DNA of 64,000 bases from Lunularia cruciata (taxonomy: Eukaryota > Streptophyta > Marchantiopsida > Lunulariales > Lunulariaceae), in NCBI GenBank assembly GCA_948567375.1, contig OX419755.1, forward strand, positions 73,350,944-73,414,943. Reading direction: 5' to 3'. Under the pieces are notes generated by a model. It saw nothing but the letters and a program-made list of their open reading frames with translations, made no database searches and had not been told where the DNA came from. The position numbers and the translations under genes are program-made. Shown piece by piece: positions 47,841-61,325 of the stretch (its first letter is position 1; every line of letters begins with the position of its first letter).

Positions 47841-50800
47841 TTGTTCAAATAATACTACTAATCTTTCCTTTGGTTGCATCCTTTGTGATCTTGATTAACT
47901 AATCTTGAAGATCTTTAGAAGATTTCTTTGTCTTGGTGTTTGCATCTTCTTCTTTGGTCTTGGTGTTGAAGAGGTCCATGGCTTTGTTGGTGATCATTTC
48001 CACTAAGATAGGTATGTTTGCTATTATGGCCTCCTTTATCTTCTTAAGTTCTTCATGTGTAACCTCTAGCCAAAGAGCAACCTCTTTCATGTATCACTCT
48101 CTTCAAAACTCTAAAAATTGCAAATACATGTAACTTTTGTTGTAGACTTCCAAATGCTACAAATGTGGTGAGAGTGCAAAGCCCTTGCCAAAAGATAAAG
48201 CTCACTTCATTAGACATGTATCCACAAAAATATCAACCCTAAAGTGCACATAGTATAAATCCTTTGGGGTTGAAGACTCTTTGAAGTAGGATCTTCTAAG
48301 GGAAAGACTCTTTGTAGTTGAGTTCTTTGTACCTATCTCCACACATGAAAAGCCTTGAATAGAAAACAAGTAGTAATTTCTTACATTGGCTCTCTCCATG
48401 GTTATTTGTCACCCTCTCACATGTAAACTATTCTCTACCAATCACTCTCCTACATGCAAAACTACCCCCATCAAGTGTTAATTGTCATCTTGAGTGGAAC
48501 AACCCTCAACATCAAATCCCTAGTTGGTGGCATATTCAAATCTTTGTACAACCATCATATTCAAATATCTTTGGTTGCAAAAGTACTTGGACTTATAAGC
48601 AATCAAACCTATGTGCACTTTGGCCTATGAGCACTGTACTTTATTTGTCTCTATTTGGAGTGTCACATACTTTGCATTCTTGCCTAAGCATTCTGACCCG
48701 CTCTATGATACAACTAAGAGTGAAACCCTTAGTAAAGAGATTTCCCTTATAAACAATAACTTACTCTACTTCATCTTTGCAAATAACCATAATTTGATTG
48801 AATGCTTATCAAATGCTAATAGTTGTCTTGAATGTAATGGCCCTTGGTGATAATCTATGACTAAGTTAGTGGTGCATTTAAATTGTGGGTGATGTTTAAG
48901 TATGAATGCCAATGCGGTACTCAACACTTTGGCCTATAAGCACTTGGGATTATCTTACATCCCTTTGAGTATTGTATCATGTTGACTTCTTTGACACAAC
49001 TACAAGTACCACCTAGATACTCGGCCTTGTGATCATTGTGGCATGTAAGCACGCAAGATCTCCTACATCACTTTGAGTGCTTCATTATTATGACTTTTAT
49101 GACATAACTATAAGTTCCACCTCTCTTTTGGGAGAATTCTCCTTGTAGCTACTAACTTCATTATCTTTCTCGAGCAACTAAGCATGATTTGATGGAAAAG
49201 AACAATTTTTATGAAAGGGTGAGTACCACAATTACCTCTAACACCTCATCCTCTAGGACTTGTGGATCTCTACTTCTTTCCAAGGTAACCCTATCATATT
49301 GTAACTCTAGGTGTAGGTCAAGCATTGGTAATTAGTGTGGCCAAATCTATTTTTATGGTCACATTACCTCTAGGTTGGCTGAGGTGCTCCAAAGGTATCA
49401 TGCCTACTACCTTAAGTATAGTCCTTCTTGTGGTGTGGTACACCACAAGTCCAACAAGCAACAATATCACTTGTTGGCTGTTATTGACCCAAAAATGAGG
49501 GTAAGGGTTTAGTGTATTAGGCACTCTACTCATCTTCGTAAGTTCAAGGTTGTCCACTCAACACTCAAAAGCCAACATAATATGGTGTATTTTGTTGCAC
49601 TCTAGAAGAAGTAACTATTGTAGATGATGCGTTCTTACTAGATCCAAAGGTCACCACTCTCTACTCCACCATGTTGAGCTCAATACACTTTGCCAAACCA
49701 AAGACCAATGCCAAATTTGGTGAATTAGCATGTAAGAACATAACATTATGTACCCTAAGTTGTAGTTCCTTGTCCAATATCCTATACCAAAACTTGACAA
49801 CTTATTCCTTAGTAATTCCTTAATGAAACTTATTAGTTAATCTCATACAAGTGTATGCCTTGCATAGGTTCTCTCAAGCTACAAGCTCTTCAGCTTGTCA
49901 ATCCGCACTCCTTGGTAGTTCTGCCTCAAGCATTAGAAGAACTCCACTATGAGGTTAAACCCCAATACTCCACCACCTCATACAACAATATGCTACTCAT
50001 AATAGCACTATCTCCAACTAGGTTCCACCATTAGATACTCAAATGCTATAAGAATTAAAAGTCATGGGTACTACTTGTCAACCTTTAGAAACCAAACCCA
50101 AAGTGATGGCAATGTGGTTTGGAGACCAATATTGTCTCCACGAGTGAATCTTCTCTATGTGTGCTTGCTTGAACTCATGGTAATTATATATACGCAGACC
50201 TTCCAAATGCTAGAACAACCCCTTCCATGCCATAAAGGATATGAATAAAATCAAGTTTTGTATCTACAACATATCACACCAACTATCAAACTCATGGATG
50301 AAATTATTCAACTCAATGATACAGATTGTACCAGAGTAGCACATAAAACCTTTGGAGGCTACATAAATCTCATCCATATCCCATAACAATAGTGTGGACA
50401 CATAATGTGAACTCTCAAAAATTAGGTCAACTCCAATGTCAAACTTGACACTAGAATCAATATCCTCCCTCAATGGGACTTGAGATATTGATTGATATTG
50501 TATATTATTTTGCATAAACCCATTGCATACTATAGAAAAATTCCCATTGGAATCCTTGGAAAACTCTGTCGTGACAATACACCTCAAACACCACAACCAA
50601 AATGACCAAGTGCCAACACCAAGTACTTCCACTAACCAAACACAATCTACTAATGCTACCTAAGTAATTTTAATTGTGGTAACTATACTAGAGGAAAGTG
50701 CAACTTGGAACTTATGATCATGCAATCTTGTGATTTGCAAGTCATTATTTTGTACTTCAGTGGAGAAAAATATAAGTAATTTGATTGATCATCACTCCAA

Positions 50801-51135
50801 TTGCATCATTGAGAGCATATTGGAGCACCAAGGCTCCAAGTATCAAGGTGTCTCATACAAACATGGCACACAAACAAGAAGCATAGAATAGAGGAGGTCC
50901 ACTCACAAGAAGTCCAAAAAATAACCCTCCATCTCCATTACCATTTGACATTTTAAAATAATAAGAATGTTTATCTAGTCTTATGTTACCACAATCACCA
51001 AGAATGAGATTAAATGTCTTCTCTTAGCCAAAGTTACATAGGTATAGATATGAGTTCACTAGTGTATATGATAACAAGTAAGAGCATATCCATTGGCTAA
51101 GGAGACAATTTAGGATCTAGAGGTTTACAATTCAA

Positions 51136-51392
51136 ACCTTACTACATGGATGGCTTGTTTTGATCAACTATAGCCTACAAAATCACTAACTTGGCTAGTC
51201 TCATGCTAGTATGTTGGCCTTTGTAGCCTTTAAACAAGGCTTTTCTTCTTGCAAACCTTACTACATATAATAATTGATGGATGGCTTGTTTTGATCAACT
51301 GTAACAAAAAAAATTCACTAACTTTGCTAGTCTTATGCTAGTATGTTGGCCTTTGCAGCCTTGAAACAAGGCTTTTCTTCTTGCACATCTGA
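51136..51392. repeat. Direct duplication of about 130 bp
   Basis: ATGGATGGCTTGTTTTGATC, then GCTAGTMTYATGCTAGTATG and CAAGGCTTTTCTTCTTGC occur twice in the same order. Confidence 0.88.
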
Positions 51393-52179
51393 TTGATTTG
51401 ATTTTCATAATTTGATAGATTTCCAAATATTGTTGCTATTTGCCAAATCAAACCCTCAACTAAATGAGGCTTTTCTTCTTGCCACTTTGGTTGACCTCCA
51501 AAAATTTAATAGACTTCCAAACCTAGCTGATCTTTGTAATTCAAACCCTCTCTAAATTTGGTTGAACTCTACCAATTTGACAGACCTCCAAATCTGGACA
51601 ATCTCTACCAAATCAGACCTTTCTACTTGCCAATTCAAACTTTCTCTAAATTTGATCCACCTCCACTAAATCAGATCATAACTTAGATGTTTAAGAAGGT
51701 GGATATTTCCAAAGTTGGCCAATTTGAACTCCTTCACCAAATGTGGCCAATGTCTCCGATGCAATAGTTAGTGACCTTCAAATCTCTAACTAGAGAGGAT
51801 GAGTTCTTTAATTTGACTCCAACTTTTATTTGGCCTAAATTTATGAGTCCAAATCACCAATTTCTTGTTCACTTTCTTGTTCTCAAATCAACCTTTCTCA
51901 TCCACCAAATTGGGAATCCACTCCTCAAATCAACTTGAATTTCACACTTGGATCAAGAAAATTAAGTAGCACTTCCGTATATGATTATCCCACTATTAAT
52001 TGTCTAACAAAATAAGTAGTTTTTTCACATACTGTCATCCAAATTATCAATAAATTTACAAAATCAAGCAACCATAGATCATATTATGCTTGGAGATATC
52101 ACCAACGCCCATAATTCCTACATTCAGTTTCACGACTCACTTCTTCTATGTAATTAAATAATCAAAAATAAAAAATAAA

Positions 52180-52520
52180 ATCTCAACACTCAATAATCTC
52201 TACCAAAATGTATTGATAACAACGTCAAGCCGCATCCACTTTAGGTAAGAGAATCCAAATTTCACTGATTTGCCTTTATCCACCATAACCAAGAGCTCAA
52301 AGACTCAACATAGAAGAAGTGAGCTCTCTAGAGCTACACTTTGAAATATGCCACACATGGAGAGACTTAGATGTTCACCACTAATGACACATCCAACAAT
52401 GCAAATTGTAGCTCTAATGGCCAAATTAGAAACCCTAATGTAATAGATGGCTGCTACAAAATAACCTATGATAATTCTATAATGTATGGTGTCAACAATT
52501 ATGTATGTTGTGTTACAATG
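52180..52520 (-). repeat. LTR-like block, partner of 26104-26700
   Basis: ACCATAACCAAGAGCTCAAA, CTCTAGAGCTACACTTTGAA and TGTAGCTCTAATGG match the order seen at about 26310-26460. It may mark the other end of a minus-strand gypsy element that was later filled with insertions. Confidence 0.48.
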
Positions 52521-52564
52521 TATATTTGAATAACAAAAAAGTTCAAATTTAATATTTATTTAAA

Positions 52565-52870
52565 ATTATTTTTATATGGGATATAGTAGGAAATGCATAT
52601 ATTTATTATTTATAGTCTTGTCAAATTTAATAAGGTATGAATTGTATGTGATAGAATTTTGTAGCAAATGTGTATATTTGTTATAGATGGTTTTAGAGAC
52701 TTATTAAATATTCATTTTCTCATATATGGGATTTTGCAGGAAATACATTTATTTGTTATTTATAGTCTCATACAATTTAATTTAATAGGGTGTGAAGGGT
52801 ATGTGACCGACTTTTGTAGCAAATGAGTATATTTGTTATAGATGGTCTCGTAAATTTTGATAAGGTGGTG
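52565..52870. repeat. Direct duplication of about 160 bp
   Basis: ATATGGGAT...GGAAATRCAT, ATTTATAGTCT, and GCAAATGWGTATATTTGTTA plus TAGATGGT occur twice in order. Confidence 0.85.
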
Positions 52871-52879
52871 GGAGGCAAG

Positions 52880-54720
52880 TCCACTGTAAATTTATGAGAT
52901 AAATTCAATTCAGTTTTGTATATTTGCTTTTGGAATTTGTTTCAATTCTTCAATAGTTATTTAATCTAATTTTCTGAAAACTTTTATAGGTTCATTCAAT
53001 CGGGCAGAAGATTATCTTCGCAATATATTATGTTAATAGTTATAGAGATCACTCCTTCTCCTTAACGATTTCAATTTCGAATCTGAAACCCCTATTATCT
53101 CTTGTCTAGGGTTGTAAGGCATTATGGTATAAGGACCTTGTTCATAAGGATTACGCTTTTCGTGGATCTTTGATCATTAAACGAATAAATCTCTCTTATA
53201 TTAAAAGAAAGAATAACTGTATACTGTCTTGAAAACAGTTCCAACTACATAGACAGTAGGAATCCTACATATAATGCACTCGAGATTTTCAAAGATTTCT
53301 TGCTGGTTACAAATTGAATACGGTTCATATACATCTGCACGTGGAAATTATTATCAATCTGATCGCATGCCTAGTATTGTACTGTGTTTATTCTTCTTTT
53401 GATTTCTTGCTGTTCCTAACCCGTAAGTAACCTAATCACTATTCAGCTTTTATGCATGTTTTATAGTTATTTAAATTACAATATGGGACAGGGTGGACTT
53501 TGGTGGTAAAGGTTCCAAGTCGTGTCAATTTGTTTCATCTTCAAAAAGTCGTTGGATCAATCCTTGCACTAACGTGTTCTTATTGAGTCGACTATAATAG
53601 TTTAAATAAAGATCACAAACCTTGTAAAATGAGCCAGGTTCAATTTGTCGTGAACCTGGCTCTTGTTTTTATTCAATTTGCTTCTTCTCTATTTTACGGC
53701 AGTGACCTTTTTGGGTTTTTCCCCAAAATGTGAACCACTCGTATCTCACGGTTTAGTATAAAATATCCATCTTTTTAAGATTGGTTTCTTACCGTGCGTT
53801 TCAGATTCCTATGCTATACCGTTTACTGTAACTAAGAGTTGTCAAGATTTGTATGACCTTGCAAGCGTAACTTAAGATTCTTGATTTTACATGTGAGAAG
53901 GCTTAAATTGGATAATAAACTCATTAATTTCGTACTTGTTATCACCTCATGGGCAGAACACATTTATTTGCTAGTATCAGATGTCCCAAATAACCTCCAG
54001 ACGATATTGATCTTTCATCATAAGTTGGAATTTTATTATTCCTTAGACTAAAGTCTTTGACATTCACCTCCTTTGTTATTACTTCATCAGCTGTTAAACA
54101 TGTGTCAAATGCTATAAACTATCATCTATAATCTCTCCAAAACGATAGTGTTTTATGTCCTTATATACTGATATAGCCAGATGTTGATAAACATGTCACT
54201 ATTCTTAGTTTTGATAACTGGCTACAAACATGCGTACATTCAGGTGAGTTGAATTACACAAGCTACAATTATAGTCAAAGAACAGCGAATCATTACAAAT
54301 ATAATTGCAATCATTACCATATCAATTTCTGATTATAAAGGGATCATGAAGAAAGGAATAAGACGAACGACGTATAGCAGAGGTTAAAGACAGCTTCGAG
54401 AAGAGACTTATATCGAAGCCACAACGAACTTTAAATATTAGAATTCGCAAGTCATATAATGCTACATCATTTAGAGAAGCATCCCATGAAATGTGTTGTA
54501 TATGTAAGATAATTATGTAAACCCTCGATACCCATCTGTAAATTTGACCTCAAACCTAGATAAGTCGATTCTCACGTCTTGTGATCGATGGGAGTTCAGA
54601 CGAAACGTAGAATGGAAAGAAAGAAAGAAAGAAAAGGAAAGTCAGTCAGCTCCAACTTAGCAGGAGTTACTGAGCGCCCACTCTTTGTTTAGCAGCGGAT
54701 CAATTTAGCTGTAACTAACT
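52880..54720. other. AT-rich intergenic stretch, no gene seen
   Basis: Only short frames. A short GAAA microsatellite is at about 54617-54637. Nothing else supported. Confidence 0.45.
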
Positions 54721-54722
54721 AA

Positions 54723-55330
54723 CTAGAGCCTAGCAGTTTGTCTGCTGCCTGCCTGTATCTCCCCTCCCCTCTCCTGAAGTATTTTAACCAAGACAGACAG
54801 ACAGATTCCGTAGAGAGAGGGAAGGAAGGAGATGGAGGAAATGTAGTGTAATGTGAAGGAAAGAAGTGGTAGTATGAAACAACATGTCTGTCTGTTCTTT
54901 TGGCTTGATTGATGCCCCACTGTTCAGCCTGCCTTGCTTGTGGTATGTGATCTGGAGTAAGTGAGAGAGTGAGTACGTAAGTGCTGTACTCGTCGCGTTG
55001 TTTTTCTCCAACATTGTGTCATTCCTTCCTCTTCCTCCGCATCTATTGCCACGCTGCCTCCCTCCTCGTGCGTGTGCAGAGCACAGCCTTCCCACCTCTC
55101 TCTTATGCAGTACGACGATTGATGCACTGTGCTGCTTTCTTCCTTTCGTTCGGAGTACCGGTACTCTCCTTTTATCTCCTTGGGCTCTTCTATTTGTTCC
55201 CGATGTTTCCTCCTGGCTCCATCCCGTTGTGACTGCCACTTTCTCCTCGCCTAGGTCAGTGACGCACACTTTCGCGAACGCGGCTTACTGTGGTTGTCCA
55301 TCGCAGGGGTTGATGTTTTGATTGAGTTCG
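54723..55330 (+). promoter_or_regulatory. GC- and CT-rich upstream region of the syndetin gene
   Basis: Composition changes to CT-rich with GACAGACAGACAG-like and CTCCTCTCC-like stretches. The minus frame 55269-54784 (161 codons) is probably only a by-product of this composition, as it is overlapped by open plus frames and resembles no protein. Could contain the promoter. Confidence 0.35.
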
Positions 55331-55331
55331 G

Positions 55332-56031
55332 AGCAGGCAAGAGGACAGTCAAGTCAAGAGGTTTTTGCCAGCAGGTGTCTATGAGGCGTTGGAATTGATT
55401 GAGACATATTATCCCTCTCGAGATATTCGTCCATTTGCTCTTGGAGAGGGAGACGTGGAATAAGGAAATTGTCACGGAGGATCTGTTGTAGGTGGAAGGT
55501 AGATTAGTTCAACCTGCGGGTATTGTGCTCAAATTTGGAGCTGTTTTGAGAGATGAGAAAGAGCGTGGTAATGTGGCTGATTACAGGGCTGAGTATGGCT
55601 TTCGTGCCGGGAGAGTTAAACTAGTGAGTACATTGGTTGGACTGGTGAGCTTCTGATTATGGAGTAGCGAGCATACATTGAAGGATGACTGTCTATAGTG
55701 ATGATTCGCTTAACCTGTCGGGTCAGCTCCAGATTCAAGCTCATAGGCTCCGCAGTTTTGTGGATGTGTGAAAGATCATGAGGGTAAGAGAACAGGGCAG
55801 ATGCGCGTAGTCGGAGTTAGTTTGGGATTAAGGACGCCATTCGTTTTCAGTTGAGCAAAAAGAAACTCATGAATTCGTCCCAGACGACCAGGTCTGCTCA
55901 CATATGGAGGACAAGGTTTATCAGTGCCTAACTTTCGTTCGATTTACGAAGAAAATTTCCGTCTAAAGTTCATCAAGCTCACTGCTAGTATTGGGACAAG
56001 AGAGGATGACGTGAAGAGAAAGGAGAGCTAA
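55332..56031 (+). pseudogene. Coding-like broken stretches of unknown identity
   Basis: Three plus-strand open pieces read like protein. 55326-55463 contains FLPAGVYEALELIETYYPSR. 55492-55656 contains VEGRLVQPAGIVLKFGAVLR and NVADYRAEYGFRAGRVKL. 55879-56031 contains GGQGLSVPNFRSIYEENF. They lie in two or more frames with stops between, and none begins with a plausible start. They may be one decayed gene or transposon ORF, or simply leader sequence of the syndetin gene. I cannot assign a family. Confidence 0.3.
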
Positions 56032-56286
56032 CCATAATTGCCACCGCATGCTACCTGAAGAGAATGCTCACGCCAATTGCTCGCAAAGTGTGCGCCATTG
56101 GAAACTCCTGCTCACAGAATTTTTTGTTAGGCAAGAATATGCAAGAAATCGAGATTGAGGTTATTTCGAAGGCACGAAATGCGGGATCTCACGGAGAAAG
56201 TGGGAAAGATCGAGGTCAATTTGTACACTTCATTATGTATACAAACGAGATCTCATTCTCTTAGCCCCTAATAGCAAGGGGCAATT

Positions 56287-59200
56287 ATGGAAGATATTTA
56301 CAAAGTAGGTGAGAAATGGCTGAAAACAGCAGTGGATACTACTTCCACGATCGCCTCTACTACCTCCGCGATCGTAGCGACATCATCTGCAAGAGCATTG
56401 GGAATTATTGGCTCAACATCCGGGCGGCCGGAGGTATTTAATCTTCCGCTTTCTGTAGACCGGTGCGACGTATTTAATTTTTCGTAGTCTTGTGAAAGAC
56501 TTGGCCACCAAGTTCCGGAATCTTTGAATCAGACATGCCGCAATTACTTGCAGTTTGGCCAACTGTTCCATACTCAGCATAATTTTAATCATTTATCACC
56601 AATTCACAACCTTACCCTTTCAGCCTCAAGCAATGCTTATATAATGAGATTTTCCACAGGGGAACTGAGCAATCTGAGTTTGAAGGTATTGTTATCTAAC
56701 TAAATCGAAGTGAAATAAAGCTTTCCATTCTACCCATTCCTCATTTTGGTTTCGACACTTTGTTCAGGTTCCAGCTCGAGCTGCTGCAGCCGCTGCCGTA
56801 GCTCGGAAAATTGCAGCACTTCCTCCCCACGAACGGCTTTCTTTGCCTTCTTCGTCAGCAGGAGTTCTAAATGTGTATGGCAGTAGAAGGCCTCGTGGTG
56901 AACCTGCTGTAGAGTTGGAAGAAGGTTTTCATGATGAGGTACTGCTCAAATCTAGTTCTTGTATTACTATGTTGAATTTACTCTCTCAGAAAAGTGTCAC
57001 CTGCAGCTATTCCACAGTGCCTTCTGTGTGGACCAGTTAAGGGGTCTGCCTAGCCTTTCCAATTCCTGTTTCCAATTTTTCCCTGAGGACAGTCGGTCCC
57101 TCGGTTTCAGTGAGATTGCTAATGTATGGGATTTATGACCGTAGTTATTAATCTCTAAATTAGCTGGTGATGACAATTTCATGTCTGGGTTCAACTATCT
57201 CCTGCTTATAATGGGTGTTTGAGGTGTGTCGTGTTTGACGTGGACTATGGAACTCGTTGTGTAACGCAATTTGGTTGTTCTACGATGACAGGGCTTTGAT
57301 CCTGTTAGGCACATGCTCGAGCAGCTCCCTGAGGATTCAAATGAGATGACCCAACAATATTTTGACACAAAAGTACACAACTGGTGACCTCATCTTATTC
57401 AATATTTCCAAAGTATTGCGTGATCAAGAAAGTAGAGTAGGCGTTTCTTCGTACATTAGTTTTTCTCTCAGGTTTTGCGGTTCAAAACCTGGGCAAAATC
57501 TATCAGTTCTAGAAAATTCATCATTGTATACACACGTCGTTGTACTCAGATGTATTTAAAAGAATATTTTCGCTACATATCTTTGGGCCATTATGAACTG
57601 ACTTCAATTATGCCATTGCAATTATACCAGCATTGCGAAGACATGCCATGACCTCATGCGCTTTATAATTTCTTTTCCTTTCTTGTTTTCTGGGAAACGT
57701 GTTTATACAAGTGCCATTTGCACTTGGAACCACGGCTTTATGGACATACTTGTCGTATATTGCACACAGGAGTTGACAAGGTGAATTATTCCGTGGTTAT
57801 TCTTTCAGGTTGGGGGAAGATTGCTGCAACTAGACGTTGTTACAGAGAATCTATCCAAGCAAGTGATGGAGAACCACGACGAGATGGGTGAGCTGATCCG
57901 AAGAAGCGTCGCTTAATACTCTGTGCTCATAGATACCCACATCTCAAGCTCAGTCCTATAATGATGGACGTCTTGTATAAGTGCGATGTGTCGTGCTCAA
58001 GCTTGGGATCAGGACTCATAATTCATCAATGTGTTGTGTTATGAGTGTACAAGACGTAGGGATTACCCTAGTGATGTGTTCTCGCCCGTCTCAGCTGCTA
58101 AAGTACTTCGAGGTTCTTCTATAGGTGAAGGCAATGTTGTTGTTTGTGCACCATATGGTAACAAAGTCATATTCCAACTACTCACGGAGAGTATGGGGGA
58201 CTCTCTGTGTTTTCTTTTCGCAGTGCAGGGGATGCAGCTCGTAACTGAACTGGACAGAGATCTCCAGCTCACTAGTATCATCTGTAAGGTAATTTGGATA
58301 GAAGTATTACTGCAATAAAAATGCCGTCAGATAGTTACGGAGATGGCATCATGGATTGGTTAGCAAGGCTGAGCTTATCACTGCCCTGCTGCATATAGGC
58401 ATGTTAAGACGTCTGTCGTCTCGCTGACGAAATGAAATGCCCATGTTATGCCAAAGAATGGACGCAGATTTCTATCCATGGCAACGCGGGAGGTTTCACA
58501 GAACCTTCTGGTCGCTGCGAATGTGAGGAAGAAGCAAGTATTGTTGGTAAGTTAAATTTTTTCCCTCGAGTGAAGTCTCTTCGAGATCAAGTTAACTTGT
58601 TTTGCACATCTGACGGGTCTTTCACTACCGTTGTCTGGTTCTAAGGACCTACTTCCGGTATTGGAGAGGATTCAACTGGCTATGGAAACTAAGTCCCATT
58701 TGGACACCACCCTTGAGGAGGGGGACTATGGCAAGGTCGGTACATTTCAGCGCAAAAAACTTTGTCCTATTCTACTGAACTTTCTTTTTTAGACGGTATG
58801 ACTTCTTTTATCCATCCTACACGGGAGAAATTCAAGCTGCACCTAGCCTACGAGGTGTGACGTATGACTTGGTTATGGATGGTTATTGTGCACCGATGTC
58901 TAAACTATGCTGACGGCGGTTATCAAACTGGGTTGTTTACAACGGGTTCTGTATTCCACTACAAACTATGCTCAAGGGTGGCACCATAACAAAGTGTTGG
59001 TCTACAGGCACTGCAACTTTGCTTGGAGTGCTTATTGCTTCTCGAGGACTGTTCAGAATTGAAAGCTGTGGTGGATGTGAACCGCACGATTGAGGTGTGA
59101 CACTGGTTGAACTCAAAGTTGAATTTGATATTGATATTCTGCTCATGATGGATTGCCAGCACTTGTTCGTAATGCAGTTGCTAGACAGTTTGAAAATAAG

Positions 59201-60334
59201 GCAATCAAATCACACGTTCAAATTCACAAACTGACAGAGGACCATTTGACCTAATTGTGATTTGGAAATTTTGATGACTTCCCGTGATGATTTGAGCTAG
59301 TACCGATCGTCAGTGGACATTCTCAGCAAGTGAACTCAACGTTACTAGAGTTTATAGCTAATTTTAGTGAAATATAAGATGCTTCTTTCTTTTGGTACAA
59401 ATATCAATGAACATCACGCCGGTGAACTGGCAAAGACGTCTAAAGACACACATTCTGTACCTTGTATGAACCCTCAGGACTGGCTTCACAAAACCGTGGA
59501 CAAAGTAGATAAGGTGCTTCTGGGACTCTGCAACAAGTTCGAGGCAGATAAATACGCAACAGTACGTATACTTATCTCAGAACACCATATGAGTGCTAGT
59601 AAAATGTGAGTTGTAATATGAGAGGTCCTAAGAAGTTACAGAAACATGTCTTTCCTAGAACTTATCTGAAGATATCCTGTAGAATAAAATCCAGTCCTCT
59701 CTCGACTCGCTCTCGTCTCCTAATATCCTGTTGCATTACAATGTTACTCTTGGAGACGTCTCAGAAGAAACACCATCCACTCCGTTCCGGCATTGCTCCA
59801 CTCCTCCAGTCCTCAACTAATTCCCTCCCTATTATTTTGCACTCGCTCTTTTCCTGCTTCGTGGTTCATTCTTGACTTTCACTCTCCAATGTTGCTGCCC
59901 GACTCCAGACTGTAGCTCATTTTCCTCGTGCACGCGGTGCTCATAGGTGGTCAATTGCCCAATGTATTATATTTCTCGCATTCTGTTGCATAGCCGGTAC
60001 CAAATACACATTGTTTGCTAATTCTTTATATATAGAGTTATATATGTTGTTTTTGATATGCTGCAATTATGCCTTTGCTTCAGGTTACATTCGATACGTT
60101 CCCCCAACATGTGTCATGTTCTTGAGCTCTGCCAGGAGATTCATTACAGTTCCATCTTAGATGTTGTGCCCTGATGTTTCTCGATGTATTTTTTAACACT
60201 GTGCTTGGATGCAGGTTCTAGTGGCGTACGTTGTACTAGATGACATTCCTGGACTTGCAGAAAAGGCGCAGACATACTATGCACAAATTGTGGTCTCTGA
60301 AACGCATGCCATCATCAGAAATTTGGTGTTTGAG
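56287..60334 (+). CDS. VPS50: Syndetin / VPS50 (EARP complex subunit), 5' part of the gene
   Basis: Subunit that replaces VPS54 in the GARP-like EARP tether, acting in recycling from endosomes. Visible exons: 56287-56433, 56768-56938, 57292-57372, 57809-57887, 58224-58288, 58457-58546, 58646-58735, 59008-59094, 59478-59561, 60215-60334. They sum to 1014 nt (338 codons), phases agree, and all introns are GT-AG. The ATG is preceded by an in-frame TAG at 56272. Recognition points: VPARAAAAAAVARKIAALPP (residues 50-69), a DPVRHMLEQLP block, VMENHDEMVQGMQLVTELDR spanning two exons, NGRRFLSMATREVSQNLL, and DDIPGLAEKAQTYYAQIVVS near the end. This is the N-terminal Vps54_N-like region. Arabidopsis At2g27900 is the plant relative I compare from memory; it has about 1100 residues, so about two thirds lie beyond 64000 or in unrecognised exons. 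Divergence from flowering plants is marked in exons 6-9. Confidence 0.87.
58940..58972 (+). repeat. Copy of a short repeat also at 61236-61265
   Basis: GGGTTGTTTACAACGGGTTC and TGTATT after it are identical at both places. Intronic in the syndetin gene. Confidence 0.85.
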
Positions 60335-61248
60335 GTTAGCTGCTTTCTTCACTCTGCAATTCTATTGTTTGCAAATAAGCTTGAAAAGACGTACATAAGA
60401 ACATCTTTCAAATTTGGGTTCCTCGGGGTTCCTCATAACCACGCTAAATGTAATGGGCTGCAGTGGTGTCTTGGTCTTAGTAGAAAAAGGTCTTTGAATT
60501 GCCAAAGTTATTCTTTTTTCTTGTCGAGAGATTCATCCCATCAATAAGCATGTTGAGATGGAGGCTACCCTAGTTTTAACATAATACGCATTCCGCTTGA
60601 ACCCTATGACGAAATTACGAGCGCACTCCCTGAATTTCTCTTGTGCGTCTGGAGAATTTGATTTTAATAAGATGTCTGTTTGTCGCTGATTATGTTTCTT
60701 CTTCAGCACTCATAATCGGATTGTCTCTTTCCAATAGTGAAGTTGACTCTGTTGCTTCATTAGAGGTGCAACTACAGTGTAAACAGAATTGTGAACAACT
60801 TCTCACTCATCTCTACTAAGAAACAGGAAGCAAGTCCTATATTACTATCGTGCGATTAGAGTTCACGCGACATTGTGTAGGTGGTGGCTAAATATGCCCA
60901 TCGAGTTAATAGTCAGTCCAAAGACAGCTGATAATATAACCGAATGTCCCAGCAGTTTTAACATTGGTTTGGATTGGTAGGTACCAAATTCGTTGTTGTA
61001 CAGTATGTGTTTTTAGACTTTCAGACGTCACTTAGACTGATAGAGAACGAGGTAGGCAGTGACACAGCAGCTCCGGATCTCCAATCAAAGTGGCTGAATG
61101 GCGGGTATAGCAGACCTTATCGGCTTCACTAGGTTGTATGACGTTTTTCTTCTGCTTAGTGTAGTCCATATCGTCGGGGGTTCAACTTATGTCGTTATTG
61201 ACGATCTTTACTGGGTTACCGTCACATGGATATGGAACCGGGTTGTTT

Positions 61249-61325
61249 ACAACGGGTTCTGTATTACAGAACACAACAGTACAACAGGTTCTATATTACA
61301 GAACACAACAGTACAACAGGTTTCG
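61249..61325 (+). repeat. 32-bp tandem repeat, about 2.5 units
   Basis: 61249-61280 and 61281-61312 both run from ACAACRGGTTCTRTATTACA to ACACAACAGT; a partial third unit follows. Confidence 0.93.

Larger units (their letters stand above)
46860..52180. other. AT-rich decayed repeat DNA
   Basis: No recognisable gene. Minus-strand frames at 48090-47899, 49557-49318 and 50632-50264 are short and unassigned; by position they could be the gag end of the minus-strand gypsy family. Diverged tandem blocks occur at about 48940-49130, where a TAAGCAC...CTTTGAGT...ACAACTACAAGTACCACC order repeats. Confidence 0.4.

Noticed and set aside
54784..55269. 161-codon open frame on the minus strand
   Set aside because: Low-complexity composition from CT-rich DNA, overlapping open frames on the other strand, no resemblance to a known protein. 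Treated as upstream sequence of the syndetin gene.
59160..59215. Peptide MQLLDSL resembling the LQLLDSL block of syndetin
   Set aside because: The true exon for that block is 59008-59094, which has proper splice sites, phase and full-length similarity. The later match lacks a usable acceptor and soon meets stops.
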